Assembly: GCA_016934125.1 (NCBI GenBank)
Contig: JAFGTL010000365.1
Coordinates: forward strand, 1 to 20,225
Direction of reading: 5' to 3'
Source: Candidatus Hydrogenedentota bacterium
GTDB lineage: Bacteria > Hydrogenedentota > Hydrogenedentia > Hydrogenedentales > SLHB01
DNA length: 20,225 bases
Positions 1 to 7,567 of this stretch are shown in pieces (the stretch's first letter is position 1; every line of letters begins with the position of its first letter). A program made the position numbers and the translations under genes. The notes beneath the pieces were generated by a model. That model did not search any database and was not told the origin of the DNA. It worked only from the letters and a program-made list of their open reading frames with translations.

Positions 1-614
1 CCCGCGAGGAGTTCGACTGGAACCGCTGGCTGGGCCCCGCCCCGTGGCGTCCGTACAACAGCAAGTATCCCACCCGCGGCTTCTGGAGCGCCCACGTCGA
101 CTTCAGCGGCGGCTCGATCACCGAATGGGGCAGCCACACCGTCGACTTGTGCCAGTGGGCCAACGACGCCGACGACACGGGCCCCGTCGAATTCGCCAAA
201 GAGGGCGATCGCTACGTAGGGCGTTACGCGAACGGCGTGAAACTCGTGATCCGCACCGGGCTCCGGTTCGGTTCGTGTCCGGTTCGGTTCGAGGGCGACG
301 AGGGCTGGGTGGAGACGGGCGACTCGGGCCAGTTGGAGGTGTATCCGAGTTCGCTGCTCGAAGAACGGAAGTTCCAGGGCGGCTATCCGCCCGATAACCA
401 CGTGCGCGCCTTCCTGGACTGCGTCAAGACGCGGCAGCAGTGCGTGTCCAACGGCGAGGTGGCCCACCGCTCGATCTCGGCGTGCCACGTGGCCAACATC
501 TGCAAGCGGCTGGGCCGGCCCGTTCAATGGGATCCCGCCAAGGAGGAGTTCATCGGCGACGAAGAAGCGAACCGGCTCCGTTCGCGGGCGTACCGCGAGC
601 CGTGGTACCTATAG
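1..614 (+). CDS. Gfo/Idh/MocA family oxidoreductase, C-terminal part (5' truncated by window)
   Basis: The reading frame is open from base 3 to the TAG at 612-614, giving 203 residues, so the N-terminal Rossmann NAD(P)-binding domain lies outside the window. The visible part begins with a DWNRWLGPAPWRPYN stretch and continues with WGSHTVDLCQWA. Both are typical of the second domain of the bacterial-type Gfo/Idh/MocA proteins that are abundant in Planctomycetes-like genomes. The family oxidises or reduces sugars, inositols and their derivatives with NAD(P). The substrate cannot be read here. The C-terminus holds the usual segment with DNHVRAFLDCVKTRQQ and a conserved His in the following helix. 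The HEAT-repeat gene follows on the same strand after 65 bp with its own ribosome-binding site, so the two may be co-transcribed. The family call is secure; the specific reaction is unknown. Confidence 0.9.
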   Translation, partial: REEFDWNRWLGPAPWRPYNSKYPTRGFWSAHVDFSGGSITEWGSHTVDLCQWANDADDTGPVEFAKEGDRYVGRYANGVKLVIRTGLRFGSCPVRFEGDEGWVETGDSGQLEVYPSSLLEERKFQGGYPPDNHVRAFLDCVKTRQQCVSNGEVAHRSISACHVANICKRLGRPVQWDPAKEEFIGDEEANRLRSRAYREPWYL

Positions 615-679
615 CCGAAAACCCATGGACACGGTGTTCGAAACGTCTCGACGCGGTGCGAAAAAGAGGGCAATACGTC

Positions 680-2635
680 ATGAACCATAGCAACAAGATT
701 GGAATCTACGTGGCCGCGGTGTGTTGCGCGGCACTTCTTGCACTGGGGAACGGGCCGGCGTGTGCGGCCGAAGAAGCCGCGGCCCCGATGGATGAGGCGT
801 CGCTCATCGCGGTGATCGCGGGCGATGCGGACTGGACAGCCAAGCAGAGCGCGTGCCGGGCGCTCCGGCAGATCGGCACGGCCGAATCCGTGCCGGCCCT
901 CGCCGCGCTGCTGCCCGACGAAGCCATGTCCCACCTGGCGCGGTTCGCCCTCGAGCCGATGGATTGTCCTGAGGCGGGCCAGGCGTTGCGCGACGCCTTG
1001 GGCGCCACTGCCGGCGGCCCGAAGGTGGGCGTCATCACTTCGCTCGGCGCACGGCGCGATGTCCAGGCCGTGCCCCTCCTGCGCCCGTTGGTGGGCGATT
1101 CCGACGTCGACGTGGCGCGTGCGGCGGCGGGCGCCCTCGGCCGGATCGCCAGCCGCGATGCGATCGGCGCGCTTCTCGACGCGCGCGGCGAACCGGGCGA
1201 TGCGCTCGAGCCCGCCGTCACGGAAGGCCTGCTCGCGGCCGGACAGGCCCTTACGCGTGACGGGAAGGGCAAGGCGGCGGCGAAAGTCTTTGCCGGATTG
1301 CTCGACGCTTCCGCGCCGATTCAAGTGCAGATGGGTGCGTTTCAGGGCCTCGCCTACGCCCGGCCCGGCCGCGCGCCCGCACGCCTGATTGCCGCGTTGG
1401 AGGGCGACGATCCCCTGTTCCGCGATTTGGCGGCGCAGATTGTCGCTGAGGGCTCGGGCACGAAGACGACGAAGCGATACGCGGCCGCCCTGCACAAGCT
1501 GCCGCCGGCCGGGCAGGCGGCGTTGTTGCGTGGGCTTGCCGATCGTGACGATCCGGCGGCGCGTCCCGCCGTACTGGCGGCCGTCGAGAACGGCGACGTC
1601 GAGGTGAAGCGGGCGGCCGTCGCGGCCTTGGGCGCCCTCGGCAATTCGGCCGAAGACGTGAACGCGCTCACCGGGCTGCTCACCGCCGCGAACGAGGATA
1701 TCGCCGCGGCCGCAAAGGCCAGTCTGGCGGCCATGCAAGGCGATGCCGTCGACACGGCGCTGGCGGCCGCGATTCAGGACGCCGCGCCCGCCCTGCACGC
1801 GCAGCTCCTCGGGCTTCTGGCTGTCCGCAGAGCCGACTCGGCCATCCCGTTGGCCGTGGCGGCGGTCGCCGACGGCGACGCGGCGGTGCGGATCGGGGGA
1901 TTCGACGCGATCGCCCTGTTGGGCAACAAGGACGAGGCCGGGGCCGTGGTCGCCGCGCTCAACCGGGCGGCCGGCGCCGACGAGCGGGCCGCAGCCGAGA
2001 AGGCCCTGAACGCCGTGTGTTCGCGCGCCGGCGAGGCGGTGCTGCCGACGGTGCTCGGCGCCATGCAGGGCGGGGCCGTCGAGGTGCGGCTCGTGCTGCT
2101 GGGCGCTGCGGCGCGGATCGGCGGCGCCAAGGGGCTCGAGGCCGTGGTTGCGGCCATCGAAGATCCCGAGAAGGGCGTGAGCGAAGAAGCACTCCGAATC
2201 GTGTCCAACTGGCCCACCCTCGATGCCGCCCCGCACCTGAGCGCCCTCGCCCAGAGCGATGATCTCCAGCGGCAGGTGCTCGGGTTGCGCGGCTATGTCC
2301 GGCTGGCGCGGCAAGAGGGGAACGCGGAGAAGAAGATCCAGATGCTGGCGAAGGCCATGGAACTGGCCCGCCGCCCCGATGAGCGGAAACTCGTTATCGC
2401 GGCGTGGGGCACGGTGCCGACGACACAGTCGCTGGACGCCCTGAAACCGCTCCTCGGCGATCCCGCCGTGCGCGATGAAACGGCCCTGGCCATTGTCGCG
2501 GTCGCGCAGGAACTCGCCAAGAACGACGCCGGGAAGCAACCGGCCAAAGCCGCGCTGCAGGCGGTTCTCGCCGCCAAAGTGCAAAACGCCGATGCCGTCA
2601 ACGCGGCCAAGAAGGCCTTCGAGGCGATCAAGTAG
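680..2635 (+). CDS. Secreted HEAT-repeat domain protein
   Basis: This 651-residue protein begins with a clear signal peptide: basic MNHSNK, a hydrophobic core around residues 8-22, and a likely cleavage after the ACA near residue 29. The rest is almost entirely alanine- and leucine-rich helical repeats of about 30 residues. Recurring patterns such as VPLLRPLVGD, VDVARAAAGALGRIA and VKRAAVAALGALGN are the hallmark of HEAT/PBS-lyase-type repeats. Such solenoids are protein-interaction scaffolds and no catalytic motif is visible. The ATG at 680 is chosen because AAGAGGG lies about 9 nt upstream and the signal peptide starts there; the frame stays open upstream to 440 only by overlapping the oxidoreductase. 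A strong hairpin terminator follows 40 bp after the stop. Partner and function are unknown. Secreted HEAT proteins next to Gfo/Idh/MocA genes are frequent in PVC-type genomes. Confidence 0.88.
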   Translation: MNHSNKIGIYVAAVCCAALLALGNGPACAAEEAAAPMDEASLIAVIAGDADWTAKQSACRALRQIGTAESVPALAALLPDEAMSHLARFALEPMDCPEAGQALRDALGATAGGPKVGVITSLGARRDVQAVPLLRPLVGDSDVDVARAAAGALGRIASRDAIGALLDARGEPGDALEPAVTEGLLAAGQALTRDGKGKAAAKVFAGLLDASAPIQVQMGAFQGLAYARPGRAPARLIAALEGDDPLFRDLAAQIVAEGSGTKTTKRYAAALHKLPPAGQAALLRGLADRDDPAARPAVLAAVENGDVEVKRAAVAALGALGNSAEDVNALTGLLTAANEDIAAAAKASLAAMQGDAVDTALAAAIQDAAPALHAQLLGLLAVRRADSAIPLAVAAVADGDAAVRIGGFDAIALLGNKDEAGAVVAALNRAAGADERAAAEKALNAVCSRAGEAVLPTVLGAMQGGAVEVRLVLLGAAARIGGAKGLEAVVAAIEDPEKGVSEEALRIVSNWPTLDAAPHLSALAQSDDLQRQVLGLRGYVRLARQEGNAEKKIQMLAKAMELARRPDERKLVIAAWGTVPTTQSLDALKPLLGDPAVRDETALAIVAVAQELAKNDAGKQPAKAALQAVLAAKVQNADAVNAAKKAFEAIK

Positions 2636-2675
2636 CCACGGCGGGCGGCGCATTCGCGTTGACGACTGTCTTCCG

Positions 2676-2712
2676 GAGGGCGCGGTGCAGGCCGATCCTG
2701 CTCCGCGCCCTC
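2676..2712 (+). terminator. Strong intrinsic terminator after the HEAT-repeat gene
   Basis: A 10-bp perfect stem (GAGGGCGCGG at 2676-2685 with CCGCGCCCTC at 2703-2712) is extended, after one T-T mismatch, by a second 5-bp stem (GCAGG/CCTGC) with a CCGAT loop. The plus strand then reads TGTTCTTCTCT, a moderately T-rich tract. It sits 40 bp after the HEAT stop and just before the end of a convergent gene remnant. The minus-strand side is not T-rich, so it most likely acts on plus-strand transcription. Confidence 0.8.
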
Positions 2713-2722
2713 TGTTCTTCTC

Positions 2723-2953
2723 TCAGGCTTCCTGTGTCAGCCAGGGCAGGCTGAACCGCACGAACCGGATCCACTCGCGGCGGTGTTCTTCGCCGCCCTC
2801 GAACACGAGGGCTACGTCGCCGTCCGGCAGGCGCACGAGCGATGAGTATGAGGACGGGCCGGGGTGAATGAGCTTCTTGACGGGCCACGTCTTGCCTTCG
2901 TCATGACTCAGGCGAACCGTCATGCGCGCCGCCGCGGCTTCGGCGGTTGGATT
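2723..2953 (-). pseudogene. 3' remnant of a sialidase (neuraminidase)-like gene
   Basis: On the minus strand a frame ends at TGA 2723-2725. It encodes NPTAEAAAARMTVRLSHDEG, then KTWPVKKLIHPGPSSYSSLV and a tail with RFVRFSLPWLT. This closely follows the last part of exo-alpha-sialidase-like proteins: the NP...R.MTVRLS.DEGKTWP Asp-box segment, the PS.YS.L..LPDG blade and the final R(F/V)SL.WLT strand. Only about 77 residues are present, whereas the full family runs about 350-400. Upstream the frame stays open only to a TGA near 3023-3025 and has no plausible start, and the plus-strand beta-helix gene begins at 3050. I infer deletion or replacement of the 5' part of the gene. Alternatively, a short intact protein could start at the ATG at 2923 (66 residues), but it would be a fragment of a beta-propeller. 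Confidence 0.7.
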
Positions 2954-3049
2954 TCGCGGGCCGCGGGGAATACCATCGTGCAGGGCAGGTAGAGGCGCCT
3001 GCCGAAGGCAGCGGACACCGGCGAATCACAGCCGAACAGGGGGATTTCG

Positions 3050-4249
3050 ATGCACAAGGAACTGATGGCTGCGGCGCTGTTGTGCCTCGCCGAGGGTTGT
3101 GCCACGGCCGGCGGGGAGAACGCCGGGGCGGGCGTCCCGGCCACTTCGGCCATCCAGATCGGGCCGTTCAGCGCCCGCGAGGCGGCCCATCATCAGGGCT
3201 GGATTCAGACGCAGCTCGATCAGGCCGCCGGCACGTCCCGCGTGTTCGTGTTCGCGCCGGGCGAGTACGTGTTGTCCGATCCCCAGGGCGTGCGCGTGCC
3301 CGACGGCGCCACGCTGATCCTCGACGGCGCAGCCTTTGTGTTCGCTGAGGCGATGGATGCCGACGGGCAGGCCTTTCTCCTCGATAACGTGTCGAACGTC
3401 AGCCTGTGCGGCGGCGAGATTCGCGGACGCCGCGACGCGTGGGATCCCGGCGTCAACATTGCCGGTGTACGCGCCTACGGCAGCGGGCAGAACCTGAGGA
3501 TCAGCGGCCTGCGGTGCACCGATCTCTCGAGCAACGCCGTAGGCGTGTTCGGCGAAAGCGATGAGGCCCCCTTCCGGAACGTCACGCTCTCGCAGATCGA
3601 AGCCGTCAACTGCTGCAACTTCTACGGCGACTACCTCCAGCCCAACGTCGGCCCTGCGCCGGGCAGCGATCGGAAAGATCAGGGCGGCGTGGCGTTCTAC
3701 TTCGTGGACGGGTGGCTCGTGGATGGATGCCGGTTCGAGAAGTCTCAGTCGGACGGCACCCACTTCTTCCACGCCCATAACGGGCGGTTCGCCAACAGTG
3801 TGGTGGCCCGCAGCCAGATGGGCGGCTATTTCCTCGAGGGCTGCCGCCAGGTGATCGCGTCCGGCAACCTCGTGCTCGGCAACGGATCGCGCGGCGTCAC
3901 CATCGAACGGGACAGCCGGTGCTGCACCCTCGTCAACAACATCGTGGAAGGGAGCGGACGCGAGGGGCTCTGGGCGCCGGACGTGGCCGGCATCATCGTC
4001 GCCTCGAACATCTTCCGCGAGAACGGCCGCAAGGATGATGGCGAGCGCGACTGCGAAATCCGGCTCGACGATACGGACGGCTACGCGACGCACACCCGCG
4101 AAATCCGCATCGAAGGAAACGTGTTCTACACGAGCGAACACCAGACGGCGGCCATTTACCTCGGGCAGGGCGTCGAGCCTGTCCCGGTGGACGCCAACAC
4201 CTTCAGCGGGCCCGCGCCCGCGTGCGCCGTCGCGCCCGGCACGCCGTAA
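3050..4249 (+). CDS. Secreted right-handed parallel beta-helix protein
   Basis: This 399-residue protein starts at ATG 3050 with an AGGGGG ribosome-binding site 7 nt upstream. The N-terminus (MHKELMAAALLCLAEGCATA) is a short export signal. Cys17 could be lipidated, but LAEGC is a poor lipobox. The body shows turn-by-turn beta-helix (pectate-lyase-like, NosD-type) periodicity: VSLCGGEIRG, LRISGLRCTD, VTLSQIEAVN, LVDGCRFEKS, FANSVVARSQ, QVIASGNLVL, TLVNNIVEGS and IRIEGNVFYT all repeat at about 22-25 residues. Such proteins usually bind or cleave polysaccharides. No family-specific catalytic set can be assigned from sequence alone, so lyase, hydrolase or epimerase remain possible. A weak promoter-like pair (TTGGAT 2947-2952, 18 nt, TACCAT 2971-2976) lies upstream inside the sialidase remnant. 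It converges with the isomerase gene 6 bp away, with no terminator between. Confidence 0.85.
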   Translation: MHKELMAAALLCLAEGCATAGGENAGAGVPATSAIQIGPFSAREAAHHQGWIQTQLDQAAGTSRVFVFAPGEYVLSDPQGVRVPDGATLILDGAAFVFAEAMDADGQAFLLDNVSNVSLCGGEIRGRRDAWDPGVNIAGVRAYGSGQNLRISGLRCTDLSSNAVGVFGESDEAPFRNVTLSQIEAVNCCNFYGDYLQPNVGPAPGSDRKDQGGVAFYFVDGWLVDGCRFEKSQSDGTHFFHAHNGRFANSVVARSQMGGYFLEGCRQVIASGNLVLGNGSRGVTIERDSRCCTLVNNIVEGSGREGLWAPDVAGIIVASNIFRENGRKDDGERDCEIRLDDTDGYATHTREIRIEGNVFYTSEHQTAAIYLGQGVEPVPVDANTFSGPAPACAVAPGTP

Positions 4250-4255
4250 GCGCGC

Positions 4256-4945
4256 TCAGCCCTTCGGGGCGGGGGGATACTCGCCGCAGAGCACGTGGCG
4301 GGCGGGCTCGTCTTCGTCGATGGACGGGAACCGATCCCCCGATTCGAGCCAGAAGTTGTCCCGGTGATCGTCGCACACGCTCGATACCTCGACGGAGAGC
4401 GTGAGGCCGGCGCCCTCCTCCGCCCAGAACTGGTGGTACGTGAGCGGCGTCACGCACACGGACTCGCCGGGCGTCAGGCGGACCGTTTCGCCCGCGGCGA
4501 GCCGCCGGTTGACGCCGTCCACCACCACGTCGACGGGATCTTCCGACAGGGCGTAGTCGTCGCCCGCGGCGCGCCAGAACTTGATGAGCACGTTGCCGCC
4601 GCCGTGATTGATGATGTCCTCCATCTTGCTCTTGTGGAGGTGGACGGGTGAGCGCTGGCCTTCGGCGAGGCACATGGCCTTGTGGGCATAGGATTTGGCG
4701 TAACGGGGATCGCGGGCCGCCCCGTTCCGGAGCGTGAAGATCGTGCGGCCCGTCCCGGCGAAGTCGCCCGAGCCGAAATCCGTCACGTCCCACCCGATCT
4801 GCGTGTCGCGGATCGCGTCGCACTCAGGGCCCTTCGCGCGCCATTCCTCAGGCGTCCAGAACGCAAAGGGTGGCAAAGGGAACCGGCTTTCCTCGAAGAA
4901 CCGGATCGCCCGATCGATAGCGGCGTTGATTTCAGATCGGCGCAT
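4256..4945 (-). CDS. D-lyxose ketol-isomerase family protein (cupin-type sugar isomerase)
   Basis: This 229-residue protein has the family hallmarks of D-lyxose/D-mannose isomerases. These are manganese cupins that interconvert D-lyxose with D-xylulose and often D-mannose with D-fructose. The N-terminus MRRSEINAAIDRAIRFFEE followed by LPPFAFWTPEEW is characteristic. The metal ligands of the cupin fold are visible as His102, His104 and Glu109 in VHLHKSKMEDI, and His171 in TYHQFW. The length fits the family. The start is ATG 4945 with AAAGGAG about 7 nt upstream; the longer open frame to 5008 is not used. It lies 44 bp downstream of the sulfatase on the same strand, so both probably form one transcript. 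In that setting it may isomerise a pentose or hexose freed from a sulfated glycan, which is inference. It is likely cytoplasmic, as no signal is seen. Confidence 0.88.
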   Translation of the reverse strand: MRRSEINAAIDRAIRFFEESRFPLPPFAFWTPEEWRAKGPECDAIRDTQIGWDVTDFGSGDFAGTGRTIFTLRNGAARDPRYAKSYAHKAMCLAEGQRSPVHLHKSKMEDIINHGGGNVLIKFWRAAGDDYALSEDPVDVVVDGVNRRLAAGETVRLTPGESVCVTPLTYHQFWAEEGAGLTLSVEVSSVCDDHRDNFWLESGDRFPSIDEDEPARHVLCGEYPPAPKG

Positions 4946-4989
4946 GGTGCGCTCCTTTCGTCGGTTTCTGCGGCCCGCGCGGGGCAGTG

Positions 4990-6912
4990 TTACCGGGAAA
5001 ACCGCCACTCCTTGACGGCGTTCCCCTGGGCGTCCTCAATGCGAATCCACTCGATAGTCACCGTTCCCGGGCCGACCGACGGATCCAGCCGGACGGCCTC
5101 GAGCGGCGCGTCCGCCTCGAAGGGCACCGCGTACTCGTGCCAGGCGTCATCGTGGGCGGGCGCGAAATCGAGGCGCCGCTGCGGGCCGAACCGCCGGCCC
5201 TGCTGCGTCGTCCAGAAGAACTGGCCCGGGCCCGCGCTCGTCGAGCGCATGCGGAACCGTGCTACGAGCCGGCCGGCCGCATCCGGCGCGCCGGTGTTCA
5301 CGATAAACGGATCGCCGCCGGTGGAATGGAGGATCAGCCCGGCGACGGCCGGCTCGATCCAGCACTGGCCGCTGGGCCGCCACCCGGCGATCTCGCGGGC
5401 GGCCTCGGGGCGGTAGTTGGGATTCGGCTTCGGCACGAGCGCGCCTGTCTCGGCCAGGTGCCTGTCCAGCATGCGTTCGAGATCGCAGGCCCGTTTCGGG
5501 CACGCCTCCGCCAGATTCCACATCTCCGAGAGATCGTCGTTCAGGTTGTAGAGTTCGAGGCGGTTGGGGAAATTCTCATCGAGTTCGTAGAACCGGATGA
5601 GTTTCCAGTCGCCCGCGCGCACCCAACTCGCCTGCCGGCATGGCACCACCTGCGTGAAGTGCGGGAAATGGCCATACAGCGCGCGGCGCCGGAGCCGCCT
5701 CCCCTCGAGGGCGGGCGCGAACGAGATCCCGTCGAACACCTGGCCGGGCCGCGGCGCGATATCGAGCATATCGAGGAGCGTCGGGTAGAAGTCGATGCTG
5801 CAGATCGGCTCGTGCGACACGGTGTCGCCCGCAACCTTGCCCGGCCAGTACACCATCGTCGGCACGCGAATGCCGCCTTCGTACACCGATCCTTTGCCGC
5901 TGCGCAGCGGGGCGTTGTTGGTGGGCGTGCGCCCCTCCGGCGACATCGGCCCGAGGTTCGTCCCGTCCCGCATCGTCCGATCGTACATGTTCCCGCCGTT
6001 ATCGGACGAGAAGATGATGATCGTGTTGTCCATGAGGCCGAGTTCTTCGAGTTTGTCGAGCACCCGGCCCAGACTCTCGTCCATGCTCTTGATCATGGCG
6101 CCCATGACGGCGTTGCGCTGCGCGCCGCGGGGATCCTTCTTCTGCTCGAAGTGATCGCGGTAGTCCTCCTTGCACTGATACGGCGCGTGGACGGCGTATT
6201 GCCAGAGGTTGAGGTAGAAGGGCGCGTCCTTGGACTCGTCGATGAAGGCCAGCGCCTCATCCGTCAACCTGTCCGCAATGTACTCGCCATCCGGGCCGTC
6301 GGGGAGCTTGCTGATGCCGTATGGCGAGAAGTAGCTCGGCGGCCCGGGCCACCGGCCACCGCCGACGTTGACGTCGAACCCCTGGTGCTCGGGCCAGAAC
6401 TTCTCGTCATGGCCCAGGTGCCATTTCCCGACGAACCCCGTGCGATACCCCGCATCCTTGAGTGCCTCGGCCAGCGTGTATTCCTCGAGGGGAAGATATC
6501 CCTGGCACCGCGGCGACAGGATCTCCTCGTGCGGCTGGGCCGACTCGGGCATGAGCGGGCCTTCACGGAGCGGCAGATGGCCCGACGCGCCCGTGATGTG
6601 CAGCCGGCCCGGGTATTTCCCCGTCATGATGCTCGCCCGGGTTGCCGTGCACAGCGGGGCCGCCGAATACGCGTCCGTGAATCGCACCGAACGCCGCGCC
6701 AGCCGCTCGACATTGGGCGTCTCATAATACTGGCTGCCGTAGGTTGTCGTGTCCATCCAGCCGAGATCGTCCACGAGGAAGAAAACGATGTTGGGCCTGT
6801 CCCCGGCCGCCGCGCCCCGGCCATGGCCCAGAACCGCCGCGGCCCCCGTCGCCGTCAGCCCGGCCAGAAACCCCCGCCGGCTCAATACGCGCGCGTGCTG
6901 TTCTTCCCCCAC
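4990..6912 (-). CDS. Tat-exported type I sulfatase with C-terminal beta-sandwich domain
   Basis: This 640-residue protein is read from GTG 6912, which has AAAAGGGAG 6 nt upstream. Residues 11-16 (SRRGFL) and the hydrophobic run after them form a twin-arginine signal. The sulfatase fold begins at residue 41 with NIVFFLVDDLGW, whose Asp48-Asp49 bind calcium. The active-site motif is C88-T-A-T-R92, where Cys88 would become formylglycine; it is a C-x-A-x-R variant of the usual C-x-P-x-R. Further landmarks are GKWHLG and SSDNGG. After roughly residue 500 an extra domain of about 140 residues, ending VTIEWIRIEDAQGNAVKEW, resembles the beta-sandwich or carbohydrate-binding tails of PVC sulfatases. 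It would hydrolyse sulfate esters in the cell envelope or outside. No maturase gene is in view. The isomerase gene follows 44 bp downstream. The longer open frame to ATG 6957 lacks a ribosome-binding site. Confidence 0.93.
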   Translation of the reverse strand: MGEEQHARVLSRRGFLAGLTATGAAAVLGHGRGAAAGDRPNIVFFLVDDLGWMDTTTYGSQYYETPNVERLARRSVRFTDAYSAAPLCTATRASIMTGKYPGRLHITGASGHLPLREGPLMPESAQPHEEILSPRCQGYLPLEEYTLAEALKDAGYRTGFVGKWHLGHDEKFWPEHQGFDVNVGGGRWPGPPSYFSPYGISKLPDGPDGEYIADRLTDEALAFIDESKDAPFYLNLWQYAVHAPYQCKEDYRDHFEQKKDPRGAQRNAVMGAMIKSMDESLGRVLDKLEELGLMDNTIIIFSSDNGGNMYDRTMRDGTNLGPMSPEGRTPTNNAPLRSGKGSVYEGGIRVPTMVYWPGKVAGDTVSHEPICSIDFYPTLLDMLDIAPRPGQVFDGISFAPALEGRRLRRRALYGHFPHFTQVVPCRQASWVRAGDWKLIRFYELDENFPNRLELYNLNDDLSEMWNLAEACPKRACDLERMLDRHLAETGALVPKPNPNYRPEAAREIAGWRPSGQCWIEPAVAGLILHSTGGDPFIVNTGAPDAAGRLVARFRMRSTSAGPGQFFWTTQQGRRFGPQRRLDFAPAHDDAWHEYAVPFEADAPLEAVRLDPSVGPGTVTIEWIRIEDAQGNAVKEWRFSR

Positions 6913-6980
6913 GATTCGCTCCCTTTTCCGCGTTGAAACCTCAACCCTTCGGGCCAACGCAGCCAGTTGGGGTGCAAAAC

Positions 6981-6989
6981 ATCATAGCA
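6981..6989 (-). promoter_or_regulatory. Extended -10 promoter candidate for the sulfatase-isomerase operon
   Basis: Read on the minus strand, TGCTATGAT is an extended -10 element (TG, one base, TATGAT). It would start transcription near 6974, leaving a leader of about 60 nt before the GTG at 6912. No convincing -35 is seen in the GC-rich sequence beyond it, so this rests on the -10 alone. Confidence 0.4.
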
Positions 6990-7204
6990 CGGACACGCCC
7001 CGGCCCGGGGCACCCCGGGGAATTGGGAATTGACGGATGAACACCAATGGAGGATGGGAGCGGTTGTGGGAGAGGATCAACGCAGAGGGCGCTGAGGACG
7101 CAGAGCCGCGCAGAGTGCAACACGGGCATGGACGGGGCCAAGAGGGAAGGCCGCATCAGAAGGGAAAGAGAGAGGATGCCGCACACGGAGCCTCGGAGAT
7201 CACG

Positions 7205-7258
7205 GAGCGTGCGCACAGAGCGTCCCGGAGGGAGCGTGCGCACAGAGCGTCCCGTAGG
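7205..7258. repeat. Two tandem 27-bp units within the composite repeat
   Basis: The unit starting GAGCGTGCGCACAGAGCGTC occurs at 7205-7231 and again at 7232-7258, with one visible difference near the end (CCCGGAGG versus CCCGTAGG). The right composite copy does not have the same duplication but holds several shorter CCCGTAG/CCCGCAG blocks at the same place. This suggests unit-number variation. Confidence 0.8.
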
Positions 7259-7273
7259 GACGGCCGAGAATAG

Positions 7274-7294
7274 CCCACCGTTTTCAACGGTGGG
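7274..7294. repeat. Stem-loop repeat element, copy 1
   Basis: CCCACCGTT (7274-7282) pairs perfectly with AACGGTGGG (7286-7294) across a TTC loop. The flanks AATAG and TTTCGA are shared with the copy at 11212-11232. It is a REP-like palindromic unit. The following GTTTC is too short for a clear terminator. Confidence 0.8.
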
Positions 7295-7336
7295 TTTCGA
7301 TCCCGCCCCTCTACCCAGTCCCGTAGGGACGGCTGA

Positions 7337-7425
7337 GCCTCGGATGCATCCCCATTTCTGTTGCGCCGTAGGGCCTTCTGTGCTAGACTGCCGGTATGGC
7401 AACAGGGGCAACATCCGGGGCCGGG
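7337..7425 (+). repeat. Promoter cassette, copy 1 (89 bp)
   Basis: This copy matches 7479-7567 without gaps at 82 of 89 positions. It contains a promoter and, 6 nt after the -10, an ATG (7396). That ATG opens a 14-codon frame (MATGATSGAGASGR) stopped by the TAA at 7438-7440, which belongs to the next cassette. It looks as if cassette copy 2 was inserted just downstream and cut the frame. The left part overlaps the end of the composite repeat. Confidence 0.85.
7361..7389 (+). promoter_or_regulatory. Sigma-70-like promoter in cassette copy 1
   Basis: The -35 box TTGCGC (7361-7366) is 17 nt from TAGACT (7384-7389), which is preceded by TGC as an extended -10. An ATG follows after GCCGGT, at the expected transcription start. 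The frame it opens is only 14 codons, so this copy probably drives little of use. Confidence 0.6.
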
Positions 7426-7435
7426 GCATCGGGAC

Positions 7436-7567
7436 GGTAAATAGGGACAGTCACCTATTATTTGCGGGATCCGCTTTTGCCTCGGATGCATCCCCATTTC
7501 TGTTGCGCCGTAGGGGCGTCTGTGCTAGACTTCCGCTATGGCAACGGGGGCGACATTCGGGGCCGGG
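7436..7567 (+). repeat. Promoter cassette, copy 2 (132 bp)
   Basis: It is identical to 8919-9050 at 126 of 132 positions, in direct orientation 1,483 bp apart. The left end carries the partial palindrome AATAGG-GACAGTCA-CCTATT, the middle carries GATCCGCTTTTGCCTCGG and GATGCATC, and the right end carries the promoter plus the first ten codons of an ORF. It and copy 3 bracket the LolA-like gene. No transposase is seen. The palindrome resembles intergenic units found near REP-associated transposases, a resemblance recalled rather than tested. Confidence 0.9.
7503..7531 (+). promoter_or_regulatory. Sigma-70-like promoter in cassette copy 2, probably leaderless
   Basis: TTGCGC (7503-7508), a 17-nt spacer and TAGACT (7526-7531) with an upstream TG form an extended -10 promoter. 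The hexanucleotide TCCGCT separates the -10 from ATG 7538, so transcription would start at or within 1-2 nt of the start codon. No ribosome-binding site is present. It would transcribe the small ORF at 7538 and the LolA-like gene coupled to it. Confidence 0.65.

Larger units (their letters stand above)
7032..7366. repeat. Composite dispersed repeat, left copy
   Basis: This non-coding stretch matches, with divergence, the stretch at 10902-11304. Shared blocks in the same order are: GTGGGAGAGGATCAACGC (7066 and 10928), GGGCGCTGAGG, GCAGAGCCGCGCAG, GGGGCCAAGA, GGAAGGCCGCA, a CCCACCGTT/AACGGTGGG stem-loop, ACCCAGTCCCGTAGGGACGG and GGCTGAGCCTCGGATGCATC. Both copies end at TTGCGC, the -35 box of the promoter cassette in the left copy. 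Six-frame translation gives only repetitive Arg-rich or Pro-rich shadows, so I see no gene. It fills the gap between the sulfatase promoter and the first cassette. The repeats at the two ends of the island lie in the same orientation. Confidence 0.8.

Noticed and set aside
524..2653. 709-codon open frame antisense to the HEAT-repeat gene
   Set aside because: It is Arg/Gly/His-rich with no domain signature and lies over a gene with a signal peptide and clear repeats. Long antisense frames are expected in GC-rich DNA with strong third-position bias.
4987..6936. 649-codon open frame antisense to the sulfatase
   Set aside because: The opposite strand has a complete sulfatase with catalytic motifs; this frame has no motif, no ribosome-binding site and shadow composition.
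7205..7258. CRISPR-like short direct repeats
   Set aside because: The two 27-bp units abut each other with no spacer between them, and no cas gene is present.
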